DNA of 64,000 nt from the NCBI GenBank assembly GCA_013368375.1, contig JAACJP010000023.1:248001-312000 (forward strand), in the 5' to 3' direction. The stretch is from Tricholomella constricta (lineage: Eukaryota > Basidiomycota > Agaricomycetes > Agaricales > Lyophyllaceae). The notes under the pieces were generated by a model. That model had not been told where the DNA came from and ran no database searches. It was given only the letters and a program-made list of their open reading frames with translations. The position numbers and the translations under genes are program-made. Within the stretch, counting starts at the first letter, position 1. Each line of letters opens with the position of its first letter. Positions 35,309 to 46,297 of the stretch are shown here, piece after piece.

Positions 35309-36164
35309 TTATGATATGAACGAATCTTGTAATGCGTCCCTGAGAATCTCATCTCTTTCCCATATGTCTGTTGCTTCTGCCTGAAGATGTGGGGCAGATT
35401 AAGATTGTAAGCAACGTCAACGAATGGTTTGCGAACCGAGGTCAGGACCGTTCGTCTATTGGACTCTGCCAGTTCTCCCGCGACAATCAATTCGTCCAAA
35501 ATCTGAAGTGCGGTGATGAGCTTCAGCTATGCATTGGGTTTGACAATCCATACCGTATACGCTTTCTGGAAATCGAAAATTCTACAGGGGGATAGGTCGA
35601 AGAGCACTATAAGAAGGTAAACGTGCAGCTCACAAGTCCAATTCGCAAACCTGTATATGCGGTTGGGCAAATGAACGACCATGGGTGCGCACACCAACAG
35701 GACAAACGTACGTTGCCAAAAAACTTGTCCAGAACTTCGACATATCTGTGGATGACTTCCAGTGTCATCAACTCGTTTTCCTCTTCTCCGACCTCGCATA
35801 CGAAAAACAACGATGCGTACTGCCTGTACACGACCTACAAAGTGTCAGAAACTCGGGAAGGGAGAGAATTCACTGGTGCGGCGCACCTTGGACCCTGGAA
35901 CACCGATCGTGTCGTTAGCGCGTTGGACCGTAAAGGAAAATAATCGCAGCAGACACGCCTTTGTATTCAATTACATTACACATGCGTGGCCGGCGCGCCA
36001 GGACGAGACGCGTTACATCTTGGATGATTTTTGATTTGGCCTTGGATGGCATGGTGATGAACCATTTCGCCAGACGCAGCTTACCTACAATGCGTGTAGC
36101 GCTGTGCAATGCCTCTTGTTGAAAACTGACCTTGTCGCGAGATGAGCAGAATATAATGGATCAT
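35309..36164 (-). CDS. APS1: AP-1 clathrin adaptor sigma subunit
   Basis: Small sigma chain of an AP complex, which recruits clathrin to trans-Golgi or endosomal membranes. Exons join to [126 protein letters not shown]. The end is [39 protein letters not shown] and the RPRMCN block are more like AP-1 than AP-2 or AP-3 sigma, so AP-1 is preferred. The ATG at 36164 opens the canonical sigma start. About 155 residues, the usual length. Its stop is 58 bp from the converging chromodomain gene. Confidence 0.92.
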
Positions 36165-36430
36165 ACAGCGCCTGAGCCAAGGTAATCCGGCATTGAGCGC
36201 ACGCCGCACGACGTGTAGGAGCGGACCTCCGGGCCGCCGGGGCGGGGGTAACCGAATCCAATCTAGATTGCTTGGAGGCTCATTCGTTCTTATCATCGAA
36301 GAAAGGCAGACAGTCTATCCACAAGTAATAGTCTTAAAGTAGGCAAAGTTGCGACATAGATACACTGATCCAACTGAAAGTCGTTCATACTGTCTCTCTT
36401 TCAACCCTTCCTCCCGTCGCGTGAAAGGTC

Positions 36431-37262
36431 TCACAATTTAAACGGAGTGCGAGGATATTGGACCTTCTCTGCAGCCGCATCGTCAACGAACCAATACAGC
36501 TGGCCCGGGTGGGCAGGTTTTACGCGAGCAGCGGGTAACCCAGCCTCTGGATGATCTAGGATATTGCTGAGAGTATCAACCTTTTCCTTTCCAGCAGCAA
36601 CGAAGACAACTCTTAGAGCGTGATTGATGACGGGATATGTAAATGTGATTCTCTTTGGCGGTGGTTTGGGAGAGTCGTCGAGGTATGCTACCCATCGGTC
36701 CTCTTCGGTCAGGAGTTCGTGACCAGGGAAGAGAGAGGCGGTGTGGCCGTCGGGACCCATTCCAAGAAGGATTAGATCGAAGATCGGGAAACGAGCTGCA
36801 TCTTTCTGGGCGAATTCGCGGATGAGATCCTTTTCGTAGGCATCTGAAAGCTCTTCCAAGTCATTCAAAAGGGTTGGATCGATGGGGTGGATATTTTCCG
36901 CCGGGATGGGGACTTTGGAAAAGAGGTGAGTGGTGCAGGCGAGATGATTGGAGTCGGGATGATCGAGAGGGACAACACGCTCGTCGACGTAGAAGACTTG
37001 CCTGTAGATGGGTGAGAAGCGCGTGTATCTGGGGAAATGATAGAACAGACCATTTGTCCCATTTTACGGAGGGGTTGTCAACGAGCCCCTTTAACATCTT
37101 GGGGAGAGAGCCGCCAGAGAGGGCGATGGTGAAGCGGCCCTTCTTGTCGAGAGAGTCTTTCTGGGCCTTGAGGATGAAGGCAGCAAGGGAATGGGCGAGG
37201 GCATCGGTGTCTGGGAAAGAGACGAGGGCGGGGGCATTGGGGGGTTGGTGAACGCCAGCCAT
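36431..37262 (-). CDS. 6-phosphogluconolactonase
   Basis: Hydrolyses 6-phosphogluconolactone to 6-phosphogluconate, the second step of the oxidative pentose phosphate pathway. Two exons join near 36995-37052. Blocks visible: [40 protein letters not shown] (the SGGS substrate loop), [20 protein letters not shown] (VDER is family-defining), [20 protein letters not shown] ([14 protein letters not shown] phosphate loop), and [20 protein letters not shown]. About 260 residues, complete. The start at 37262 ([16 protein letters not shown]) is preferred, since no ATG upstream continues the frame. It is in the same direction as Ypt7. Confidence 0.95.
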
Positions 37263-37387
37263 GATTGCAAGTAGCACGAGGCCAACTTTGTCTTATCTAC
37301 GTCACCTTCGTCAAAAATTCGTGATGGGCATTATTAACAAACTAAAACTCGGAATATATATATGTACTCGTAAATGACACCCCTCCC

Positions 37388-38344
37388 TCAGCAATTACAG
37401 CCGTAGCTTTGCGAGCTCTCAGAGTCAAGTTGGATTGGATCAGGGTAGTCTACATACCTGTCAGAAAGAGAAGGTCTGTTAGAAAAATTCACGTTGAGGA
37501 TGGGAGGAGTTTCTAACAGCTGCTCTTCCGCCTCTTGTTGCAACGCATTCTTCGCCACTGTCTGGAACGCCTGTTCCACGTTGATTGCCTCTTTGGCCGA
37601 CGTCTCAAAGTACGGAATGTTGCCTTTCGATTGACACCATGTCATTGCACGCTTCTGGGTCACCTGCAGCCGTCATTTGAGCTCCGAATCGTATCCTGAG
37701 CTGATGTGAACACACCTGCCGCTTGTTCTCTTCCACGTCGATCTTGTTGCCCAAGACAACAAAAGGGAAGTTCTCCGGGTCGTGTGGGCTGGCCTGGATC
37801 AGAAACTCGTCGCGCCAACTGTCAAGCGTTTCGAACGACTTTGCGCTGTTCACATCATATACCAAGACACAGCAATCCGCGCCACGGTAGAATGCAACGC
37901 CAAGTGATTGAAAACGTTCCTGTCCAGCGGTGTCCCACAGCTAACAGTAAAGTACATTGAGCGGACGAGACTCGAAAGGGCGTAAGAGTCCATACCTGCA
38001 TGGTAACAAGCCTGTCATCGACCATCACTTCTTTCGTCAAACTGGTCCAAGCCACAAGAGTCAGTGTGCCGCAGTATAACGCCAGGAGGTGAAGCATACA
38101 AATCAGCGCCAATGGTAGCCTTGTATTGGTTACTGAACCGCTTGTTCACATACTGGTTCATGAGCGATGTCTTCCCGACCCTGCAGAGCGAAAACGCGGC
38201 CAATAAGCGCTTGAGCCAGTAAACAATGATGGCAACGTACCCACTGTCGCCAAGTATGATAACCTTCGTGAGGGGACGACAATTCTGAATAAGGAGCTAG
38301 AAGTGAGACGAACGGGTACGGACCTTGAGAAGAACACGTCCCAT
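37388..38344 (-). CDS. YPT7: Rab7-family GTPase Ypt7
   Basis: Late endosome and vacuole Rab required for homotypic vacuole fusion and autophagosome-vacuole fusion. Start MGRVLLK splices to [20 protein letters not shown] (P-loop GDSGVGKTS). Next are [16 protein letters not shown] (switch I), a [13 protein letters not shown] block, [20 protein letters not shown], the guanine specificity motif NKID in [16 protein letters not shown], and [15 protein letters not shown]. The C-terminus YGCNC is a CXC geranylgeranylation signal. The order of blocks and the [20 protein letters not shown] segment identify Rab7 among Rabs. Introns are short. The start is close to the divergent ATG16 start. Confidence 0.95.
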
Positions 38345-38478
38345 TTCCAAGGGGTATCTGGGACAAATATGGGTGGAATTAAGGAGATTGTGGTGGTCGT
38401 CGAAGGGGCGGTGGCCAGCGTTTCAGCCAGATGGCCCGGTTCAAACTCCGATCCTCTGCTACTCCCCGCAACCACCAA
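38345..38478. promoter_or_regulatory. Short bidirectional promoter of YPT7 and ATG16
   Basis: 134 bp separate the preferred start codons, or 86 bp if ATG16 starts at the in-frame ATG at 38431. Both genes act in autophagy, so co-regulation from one control region is plausible. Confidence 0.55.
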
Positions 38479-39499
38479 ATGGCAGAGCCCGCTTGGCAAG
38501 AACAACTACGCCTGCGCCTTACGGAGCGAAATGCGAAGGAATCCGCTTACGCTTCCATAATCGAGCAGTGTACGTCGAGCAGCCAGCTTCTCAGCGCATG
38601 AACTTATGTTCCCATAAACTCAAATAAGATCGTAGGTTGGCACAGCAGACCAAACTTCTCAAGGAACGCAATGCATCCCTCCTACGTGCAGTGGGTTCGG
38701 TAAAGGCCAATCCGAGCAGTTCAACCGTGCTGGTTCCCGGGACGGGTGAGGAGTAAGTCGTGCAACCGTCCGAATCCATCACAGCAATCTCATGCCTGGT
38801 AAAAATTCGACAGCAATCCCGTTCGGGCCGCGTACATGGCTTCCCTCGAGTCTCAGATATCATCACTACGAGACGAGCTAGCGACTGTCTACAAGACACA
38901 AGGACAAAACGCGCAGCGGCTCCTTTCCATGAACGAGACGTTGCGCGAGAAGGAAGAAATGTCCCGGATCGACTCGGAAGGTTTCCGAAAAGCAAAGGAC
39001 GAGATCGTTGTTCTTAAGCGCAAGGTCGATCAGCATGCCGAGCTCATGGCGGAGAAGGACCGCACCGTCCAGGTTCGTACATTGCGCTCCTTGCATTGCC
39101 CGCTTGTCTCTTATCTAGATCACGTCGTAGATCCTACACGACGAAATCAGCACGCTGCAGTTAGAGCTTGGCCAGATCGATGAGCGCAACGCGACACTTA
39201 CAAAGGATAATGCGAAGCTCCTCCAGCGCTGGCTCGACGCAAAACAAGCGGAAGCCAATAAAATGAACGAGGCCAACCAGTTCTATGAGAACATGCGTTC
39301 GAAACATCAAGCCGTGCTGAGTTGGAGGGACGGGGACAGTGGAGAAAGCAGAAGCCGTAATGGCTTGGAAACAGGATCTAATACCTCTACCTCGGTTTCG
39401 GGAAAAGGGGACACCAGCGATGCCAGTCACTCGAACCCGCCGAAGGATGGGATACCTTCTCTGACGCCGAATCCACTGGAACTGACGCCGAATGGCTGA
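38479..39499 (+). CDS. ATG16: Autophagy protein ATG16
   Basis: Scaffold of the Atg12-Atg5-Atg16 complex, which promotes Atg8 lipidation on the growing autophagosome. The protein starts MAEPAWQEQLRLRLTERNAK, the short N-terminal Atg5-binding helix, followed by ESAYASIIEQYRRLAQQTKL and LKERNASLLRAVG. After an intron near 38752-38834 comes a long coiled coil (SLESQISSLRDELATVYKTQ, SEGFRKAKDEIVVLKRKVDQ, ISTLQLELGQIDERNATLTK) and the block NEANQFYENMRSKHQAVL. The tail is Ser/Pro-rich. There are no WD40 repeats, as in the short fungal form. An in-frame ATG at 38431 would add 16 basic residues. The end is at TGA 39497-39499. Confidence 0.92.
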
Positions 39500-39811
39500 T
39501 CGTCAGTGATTAGGTCCTTCTCACTTACATCCTGTTTTTATTATACCCTGCGGTTAACATATATCCTCTTATTTCATGAACGACTCCATCAAACGAAGAA
39601 TTTGAAATCACATTCTTTTAAATACACATGAGTAGAGAGGAGTAAACAGTAAGAAGGAGGGATAGAAAGACAAGAGTATTTTGTGAAAAAAGGTAAGGAA
39701 CGACCTGTACAATTGGACGGGGAGACCAAACACACGCTCGAAGTCGATACACTCAAGATTGATGAGCTACGCTTATCTAGAAAACACTGAAATCAAGAAA
39801 ATAGAAATTTT
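39500..39811. other. Intergenic, convergent 3' ends
   Basis: 312 A/T-rich bp between converging ATG16 and the Pub1-like gene. No other feature seen. Confidence 0.5.
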
Positions 39812-41367
39812 TCAAGCGGGGCCTTGCATCTGAGCATCTCCAGCAGCTTGCTGACCAGCTTGACCATAGTAACCTGGGAAAGAAGTTAATAAGCCGACTT
39901 GAAAACAAAAGGAAGGCACTTACCACCCCAGTAGTTTGAATAGTAAGAGGAAGGATCGGCGGCACCCCACTGAGCCTGCCCAGCCTGTCCAGCGGCGGCG
40001 GCAGCATTAGGGTCGGCACCGGGCTGTTGAGCACCTGCGGTCAGGCCAAGGCCAGCAGCGGCGGCACCAGTGGGTTGAGGCATTCCAGGAGAGCCGGGGC
40101 CAGCTGCGCCAGGTGCACTCGCACCTTGGGCCGGGAAGGCTCCATACGCGCCGAAGCCGTATTGTCCGTACGAGTTGGGTTGAGGCATTCCGTACATAGG
40201 CTAAACAGAACGAAATACATCAATTTGACATCATGAACAGATCATGACGGCGTACCAGCTGCCCATACGCGGCAGGAGCGGCAGTCGGCGTCAACGGTCC
40301 GCCAGGCTGAGCAGCTCCACCATCAGCCCTGTCCTTTCCCCAGCTGCACTTGATTGGCCTTCCGTGCACCATCTGACCTTGGAGCTGGACGATCGCCATT
40401 GCTGCATGCTCGTGGGTGTCGAGTTTGACAAATGCAAAGCCTCGATCAGCTTGCATGCGAATTTCGGAGAGGTAACCGATGGATTGGAATAGGGGAATGA
40501 GGTCCGCCTGGGTGCAATATGGGACGAGATTTCCAACATACACAGTGGAATTATACGAGGGGGTTTGCTGCACAACGGATTCGTAAGAAAGGGGTCCGCC
40601 TTGGAAGTTGATCGGTGCGGGGGCACCACCGCCGCCTCCAGGGCGCGGAGAGGCTGCTGGAGCTCCGACAGCGGGGGCACCCTGGGTCTTTTGGTTGGCC
40701 CAGTTGACACGGATAGCGCGGGATCCGAGCCATTCACCGTTCATCGTGGCTATAGCCTGCTCTGCGTCGGTCTTGTCGCGGAAGGCAAGGAAACCGTAAC
40801 CGCGAGATTTTCCAGAATTCATATCCCACATCACCCGGGCATCGGACATGGTACCAAAGGCGCTGAAGGCTTTGGCAAGTACCTCATCGTTGACCTCGGG
40901 ACTTAGATCGCCGACGAAAACGTGATAGTGGCCGGTGGTGTCCTCCTTGTTTTGTTGGCCCTGGTAAGCCCAATTGACGCGAATCTCAGTATCGAAGATT
41001 TTGCGTCCGTTGAGTGTCTGCAGGGCAGTCTCCGCGGCACGCATGTCCATGTACTCGACGAAGCCATAGTTAAGACCTCCGTGTTGGTAGTTGCGGTCAG
41101 GGATAATTTTGACATGTTGTACGGGTCCGGCGACGGCGAAGATTTCGGTGAGCATGTACTCCGTGACCCGAGGGCTCAAGTTCCCAACGTAAAGATGAGC
41201 ACGCCTCTGCATGTCCATATCACCGAGCCAGAAAAGACAAGGTATGTCGAATAAAGTGAAACAGTCGCAAAGATCATGAAACCAAGGATCAGTTCAGTAG
41301 ACAGCGAGATAAGAGACTTGGGACGTACCGGAGCATCCGCCGGTCCTCCCATACCCATTGGATTCAT
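39812..41367 (-). CDS. Three-RRM mRNA-binding protein, Pub1/TIA-1 type
   Basis: The first exon is tiny (MNPMGMGGPADAP) and splices to MDMQRRAHLYVGNLSPRVTE. RRM1 contains LYVGNL and LNYGFVEY. RRM2 starts YHVFVGDLSPEVNDEVLAKA and has RGYGFLAF. RRM3 starts STVYVGNLVPYCTQADLIPL and has RGFAFVKL. A Pro/Gly/Ala linker separates RRM2 from RRM3. The C-terminus is a Gly/Tyr/Gln/Ala-rich low-complexity tail (YGQYGFGAYGAF, ending YYGQAGQQAAGDAQMQGPA), as expected for stress-granule proteins of the Pub1/TIA-1 group, which bind U- or AU-rich RNA. About 480 residues. The gene has few introns relative to its neighbours, with one long central exon. Confidence 0.92.
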
Positions 41368-41489
41368 GATTCAAAAGATAAAGGAAAATGAGACCTGTGA
41401 ACGTCAAGTTAGTCCCACTGTCAAGGAGTCTGGCATAGTGTGCGCACAAAGTGGGAAACAACAAACAGTATATGATATACGAGTCCTTC

Positions 41490-41571
41490 AGAGAGAGGAA
41501 AGGATAGAGACGAGAGAGGAGACGAGAGACGAGAGAGGAAGAAAGGAAAGAGAAGACGAGAGATACTTAGA
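41490..41571 (-). promoter_or_regulatory. CT-rich leader or core promoter tract of the Pub1-like gene
   Basis: On the gene's strand this is an almost unbroken C/T tract with repeated TCTCTCGTCTC units. It ends about 125 bp upstream of the ATG at 41367. Pyrimidine tracts of this kind mark transcription start regions of well-expressed fungal genes. Confidence 0.5.
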
Positions 41572-41707
41572 GACCAGATGACAGTCAAGAGCAAGCAGTA
41601 ACTGCGGCCGTGGGACTTTTCTAATCGACCTCTTGGCTCATCCGGCGATGCCGAGACTTCTTTACGACGAGTCAAGAATACAAAAAAAAATTTAAGTGAA
41701 CACTACA

Positions 41708-42887
41708 CTACTTGGTAGGTACATTCAATAAGACATTACCGCCTCCACTGGGGATATATGTCACATTTGGGTTGTTAGCGAGCGACTGCACGATGGCCTT
41801 GCTGGCCTCAATTTTCCTGAAGGCAACGAATGCCTCTCCAGCTTTCTCAAGGGATCGCGAGATGGTGGCTGCGGCCTCAGCTTCACCTTCAGCACGAATA
41901 ACAGCAGCTTGACGCTCTTGCTCAGCCTTTAAAAGTTCGTGTCAGCTCTGAGTTTCCCATTTAATTCAACAATGTCTACCTTTTCGACGATGAACTTGGC
42001 CCTTTCAGCATCTGAAAGTCCATATGAGCTACAGGTATATTTTCCCTCAAAATGCTAAACATACCTTGCTGGGCTATTTGCTTAGCTTCAACAGCTTGCG
42101 TGAATTCCTATTCATGTTCAGTATCTGTGCATAGAACATCTATCTCAGAAGCCATACCTTTCCAAACGTCAAGTGGGTAATTGAAACATCCTCGAGCTTG
42201 ATATTAAATTCACCCGCACGTTGAAGAAGGTCGGCCCTAATCCTCGACGAGACCTGAGCAAAGCAGGTTCAGCAAATGACGATGCAAAGAAAGTACACGA
42301 AAAACTCACAACTTCACGCTGCGTAATGAGTTCCGCAGCGTCGAATTGTGCAACAATGCTCTTAAGAACCTCATTACCGATGGACGGCAAAACCCTTTCG
42401 TCATAATCCATTCCAAGGCTTTGGTAGATTTTGGGGAGATGTTCGATATCTGGTCGAGAGAGGACACGAAGAGTGATGGACACCATTTGTAAGTCCTTCG
42501 AACCAGTGGTCGTTGAAATGTTCTAGAGAACTTTTAGACAAAAGGAACGGGAAATGGTATTTGAGACTGACCCGCGGCTTGATACGGCAGTCGTACAGAA
42601 TAGCACGCTGTAGCCAAGGAACTAACAAATGAGTTCCTTCGCCTGACGCCTAGGAGCATACGGTGAGTTAGGATAATATATGGCTCGCCAATTGTCTTCT
42701 GACCTTGCTCTTTACACCAGAGAACCGGTCGAACATGACTGCCTGGTAACCTCCAGGAACATCATAAATACTGGCTTGGACGACAGCGGCAGCAACACCC
42801 AGAGGGACTAAAGCGGGGTGAGCTCGCATATGGTTTCTTCTGCAAAGACTTACTCAAGAGACGGCCTGCAGTTTGTGAGAAAGCCAT
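41708..42887 (-). CDS. PHB1: Prohibitin 1
   Basis: Ring-forming scaffold of the inner mitochondrial membrane. Joined exons read [75 protein letters not shown], then the PHB core [54 protein letters not shown] and a coiled coil ([20 protein letters not shown]). The protein ends [20 protein letters not shown] plus Lys. Residues 12-30 form the N-terminal membrane anchor. The [14 protein letters not shown] block fits PHB1 better than PHB2. About 275 residues, complete. A MITE lies 131 bp upstream of the start, within the likely promoter. Confidence 0.94.
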
Positions 42888-43018
42888 GGCTGTTGAGCAC
42901 AAAGTTGTGAGGAATTAATTTGGCGGCAGAACAAACACACCACAACGCGTTGCTTCGGCCAAGCGTTTGATAACCGAGAAAATTCAAAACTTTTTCATCC
43001 ATAATATTATTCTGACTA

Positions 43019-43673
43019 CAGTCATTTACGGGTCCTCGATACGCTCAAATGAAGACGGGCCTCGGGAAAATGTATTTAAGTAGTCAAGCCCAATCTAACT
43101 ATGTGGGACCCTCCATCAGTATATAAAGATGTATAATAGACATTAAAATTGACTATCCATTGAGCGAAGAGGAAGGATGAAGGAAATCTTTTCGAAAGTT
43201 GCTTATCATTGAGAATTCTGTCCTCGATACACCTGTCACATCAGACTCACGTTGACGCTGATGCTCTGCTGGCGATTCCCTGTTTGGAAGGTGTGACGTG
43301 ACAGATACAGCACCGCTCAGGCCTTACACCTCCTCAAAACCTTGAATCTCCACATCGTACCCTCCGACTGTGCTTCTGTTATCACCAATAGGTAGCCTTG
43401 ACTATATAGAGAAGGGTCCCTGCTCGAAAAAATGGATAATAGTCCATATTCTTTCAAATGACAAAGTTTAATATTTCACAAATGTCCTTATCTCGACTGA
43501 TTGTACTTCCCACCTCAATTCACACAATTACCAACCCCCAAAAGTGGGGAGGACATGGAGACAAAGTACGTACATTAGCAAGAAAAAACTCCGGGACAAT
43601 CAGAGCAGTGGATGTGGAGCTATTTGGTTTTGTATCGAGGACCCATGGTGTATCGAGGACCCGTAAATGACTG
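43019..43673. mobile_element. Non-autonomous pogo/Fot1-type MITE, 655 bp
   Basis: Perfect 24-bp terminal inverted repeats run from CAGTCATTTACGGGTCCTCG (43019-43042) to its complement (43650-43673). Both ends are flanked by TA (43017-43018 and 43674-43675), the target duplication of Tc1/mariner elements. The CAGT start is typical of pogo/Fot1. The inner TCCTCGATAC motif recurs at 43221-43230 and 43632-43641, giving subterminal repeats. There is no transposase frame, so it is a deletion derivative or MITE. It sits between the start of PHB1 and the stop of the asparagine synthetase-like gene. Confidence 0.85.
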
Positions 43674-43696
43674 TAGCAATTGCACAACTTGGTGTG

Positions 43697-46124
43697 TTAT
43701 TCTAAAAGTGTATCCCCCTTTCGCTCACCGTCCATCCTGGCCGAGTGGCTTCCAAATTGCATGGCGCGCTTTTTCCGCTGGCTCGCCTCGATTAATCCCA
43801 GTTTCCAAGCAGCGAGTCTCAGCAGCATCTTGTCGCCGAGCCCAACCTCTAGCCGAGGGTCCATTTTGTGGTGCACTGGCAGTCTTGCCAAAAAGTCAAG
43901 CACGGTGAGGGACAAAAAGGGATGGCGCGTCTCCTTGCCATGCGAAGATATGACGCGGTCATCCCGGCCCAAATTTCGTGTCGGAATGCGATCTATCTCT
44001 AATTGTAGCTGCCAAGTCCATTTTCAATTTAAATTCGAGAAATGCTCGCGTACGATCTCTCACCTCTTCTATGACAGACTGCCATCCGCCAGTCTTGTAT
44101 GCTGACCGATGCCTGCCATAGCCACCGAGCAATTCGTCGGACCCTAGTCCATTTAACAAGACACGTGCGGTGCTGGTGTATGGCTCTGGCTCAGCTCCAG
44201 GCGAGCTTCTCACTTGACCGACGCTCCTAGAGGCAAAGTACAGCGCAAGCGCCAGGCTCTGACTCGACAAGTGAGTAACCATACAAAATCCACACAAGTC
44301 GGTCGTACCAAGTCCATGACAGTCCGCCCAGGCAGCATTAGTGACTCGACAGTCTGGCGTGCACCTTGAGATTCCTGGTACTGCGTAGTCAGCAGAGGAC
44401 TTCCGCTGGTGATTTTACACGAACCTCGTATGGCACATTAATTTCGACCTGTCACAGAGGATGAAGTTACGAGATAATATCAATGCCATGCAAACTTACG
44501 AAATTCCATACGCGTTCAGGGCATAACCTCCGTAGCTCCTCCACCTCCTGAAGCCCACTTATCCGGTCTGGTACATTGTATGATGTGTGGAGTGCCTGCT
44601 CTTGGCTTTCCGTGGCCTTAGCACGCGCCTTCTTTTTTTTGTTGGAAATCCCGCCAGGGTTTCCCTCCGCTTGGAGTTTGATTTTCCGCGGGTTTTCGAA
44701 CGCGACATTGAGTAAATCAATGGGCTCGTCTAGTGGTATGTGCCTATATAAAAGAGTCTCGAGTTGGGATCTACTTGAACTGGGGAAAATTCATACTTAT
44801 GTGCAAGGAAGGTTATCACGGTCGAATCGATACCCCCGCTGAAGAGGACAGCCACTCGACCGGGCCTTTGAACATTTGTGTGTAAATATTTGGCCAGGGT
44901 ATAGCATAAGGGAACACCCACGATTGATGTGGAACATCTCTGACACGGAGCATTACACTCTTATCCAAATGATAGATCAAATCATCAACGGCTTTGACGA
45001 GATGGTCTGGCATTTGGTTTAGAGATTGCACGAGTGGAACATCTTCGGGTGGCGGTAAAAGAGTATTAACCTTGCTTGGTTCGGCCTATAGGTAGTGATT
45101 TGGGGACTAACACATTGAGGGTGGTCAACTTACAAAGGGTGAAAAGGAAGAGGAATCTGGGTTTGATGAACGTCGAGGCAAGGATATGATATAAGAGTTA
45201 GCAAATTCTTCCTGGAGCTTGAAACATGCGTTAAGATGGAAGGAGTTTAAAGGTCGTAGAAAGGCTCACATAACTTGGGACCTGAGAGAAGTCCAGGCAA
45301 TATATATGGTCTGTGCAAAGCTCCTCGAACTCGTATCTGGCATCAAGTCCCGCCGAAACTGACGCGAGGAGGAGATAGGTACAGGCTTGTGTGGGTTTAT
45401 GGATTAAGAGAGAGCGACGGCCAAGAGGATCTCTTGCAAAAAAGAGTCGCCGCGAGCCTGACTTTCACGCGAATCAGATATAAGTAGGGCTGATTGTTTG
45501 CTGGATCTCACTTGATAATAGACGAAAGCATATCTATAGCAGACATCAAAGATTTCCTTCCCCGCAAAGGAAAGGCGATGACGTACGGTCCCTCAATGGC
45601 GCCGAATAGATCTCGGATTTCTTCCATAGTTTCTACTGTGCGCAATTTCTCGAACAATCGAACACCGTCGTTTTCCTGCGGGGAGATCTAAAACAAAGCA
45701 TCAGAAGGGAATCAGGGCACGATAGCTAACCACCGACATGCATGCCATCGAATATCTGTTGCGTTGTCAGGACAGTCGTACGCAAGTAAGGGTGGACACA
45801 AACTGGCCTCGCCGTTCCAGCATAGCACATCGCCTTCTCTTTCGTGCGGCTGAACAACACGGTTTTCTCCACGTAGCCGCAATTCCGATGCGTAGAACTC
45901 GAGGGCGATGGGCTGGGACTCCGTTCGATTTGTGCTAGTGGTTATGAAGGCTTTATGGAAACCCTCTGAATCTGGCCCTAATGAAGGATATAAATCGTCA
46001 TCTATCGAGGCTTCATCGTGCACATACCGCGAGCTGCATTGGCAGTCTGCAGTTTCTGAGATAATTCTGCAAAACTACTGCTCTGCCCATCATCGATACG
46101 AGCAGAGATGAAAATTCCACACAT
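43697..46124 (-). CDS. Asparagine synthetase domain-containing protein (ASNSD1-like)
   Basis: Class II glutamine amidotransferase fused to an asparagine synthase domain. The start MCGIFISARIDD exposes the catalytic Cys2, expected to become N-terminal. Conserved glutaminase blocks follow: AARGPDSEGFHKA, FYASELRLRGENRVVQPHER and VLCWNGE. The C-terminal domain has VAVLFSGGIDSTVITFLAHK, with the SGGIDS P-loop for ATP, then LLNGLGSDELLGGYGRHRSA and ETRHPFLSLTVLDFLARLPV. True asparagine synthetases have a somewhat different P-loop context, so it may be the ASNSD1-like paralogue rather than the biosynthetic enzyme; this is moderate inference. About twelve introns. The stop lies 22 bp from a MITE, so that element probably falls in the 3' untranslated region. 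Confidence 0.87.
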
Positions 46125-46297
46125 GGAAGTCCGAAAGCAGAAGGTTGCCTTCCTAATTCGGATCTGTGACCGACGAGGCAATACATTCTTCAATTTGGAG
46201 CAATACTACATCATTTATACGACTGTAACACCAATAAATCTATTTGGGCAGCAACCGGGCGTCACCTTTCTGTTGTACAACATTTTTACGTCTAAGA

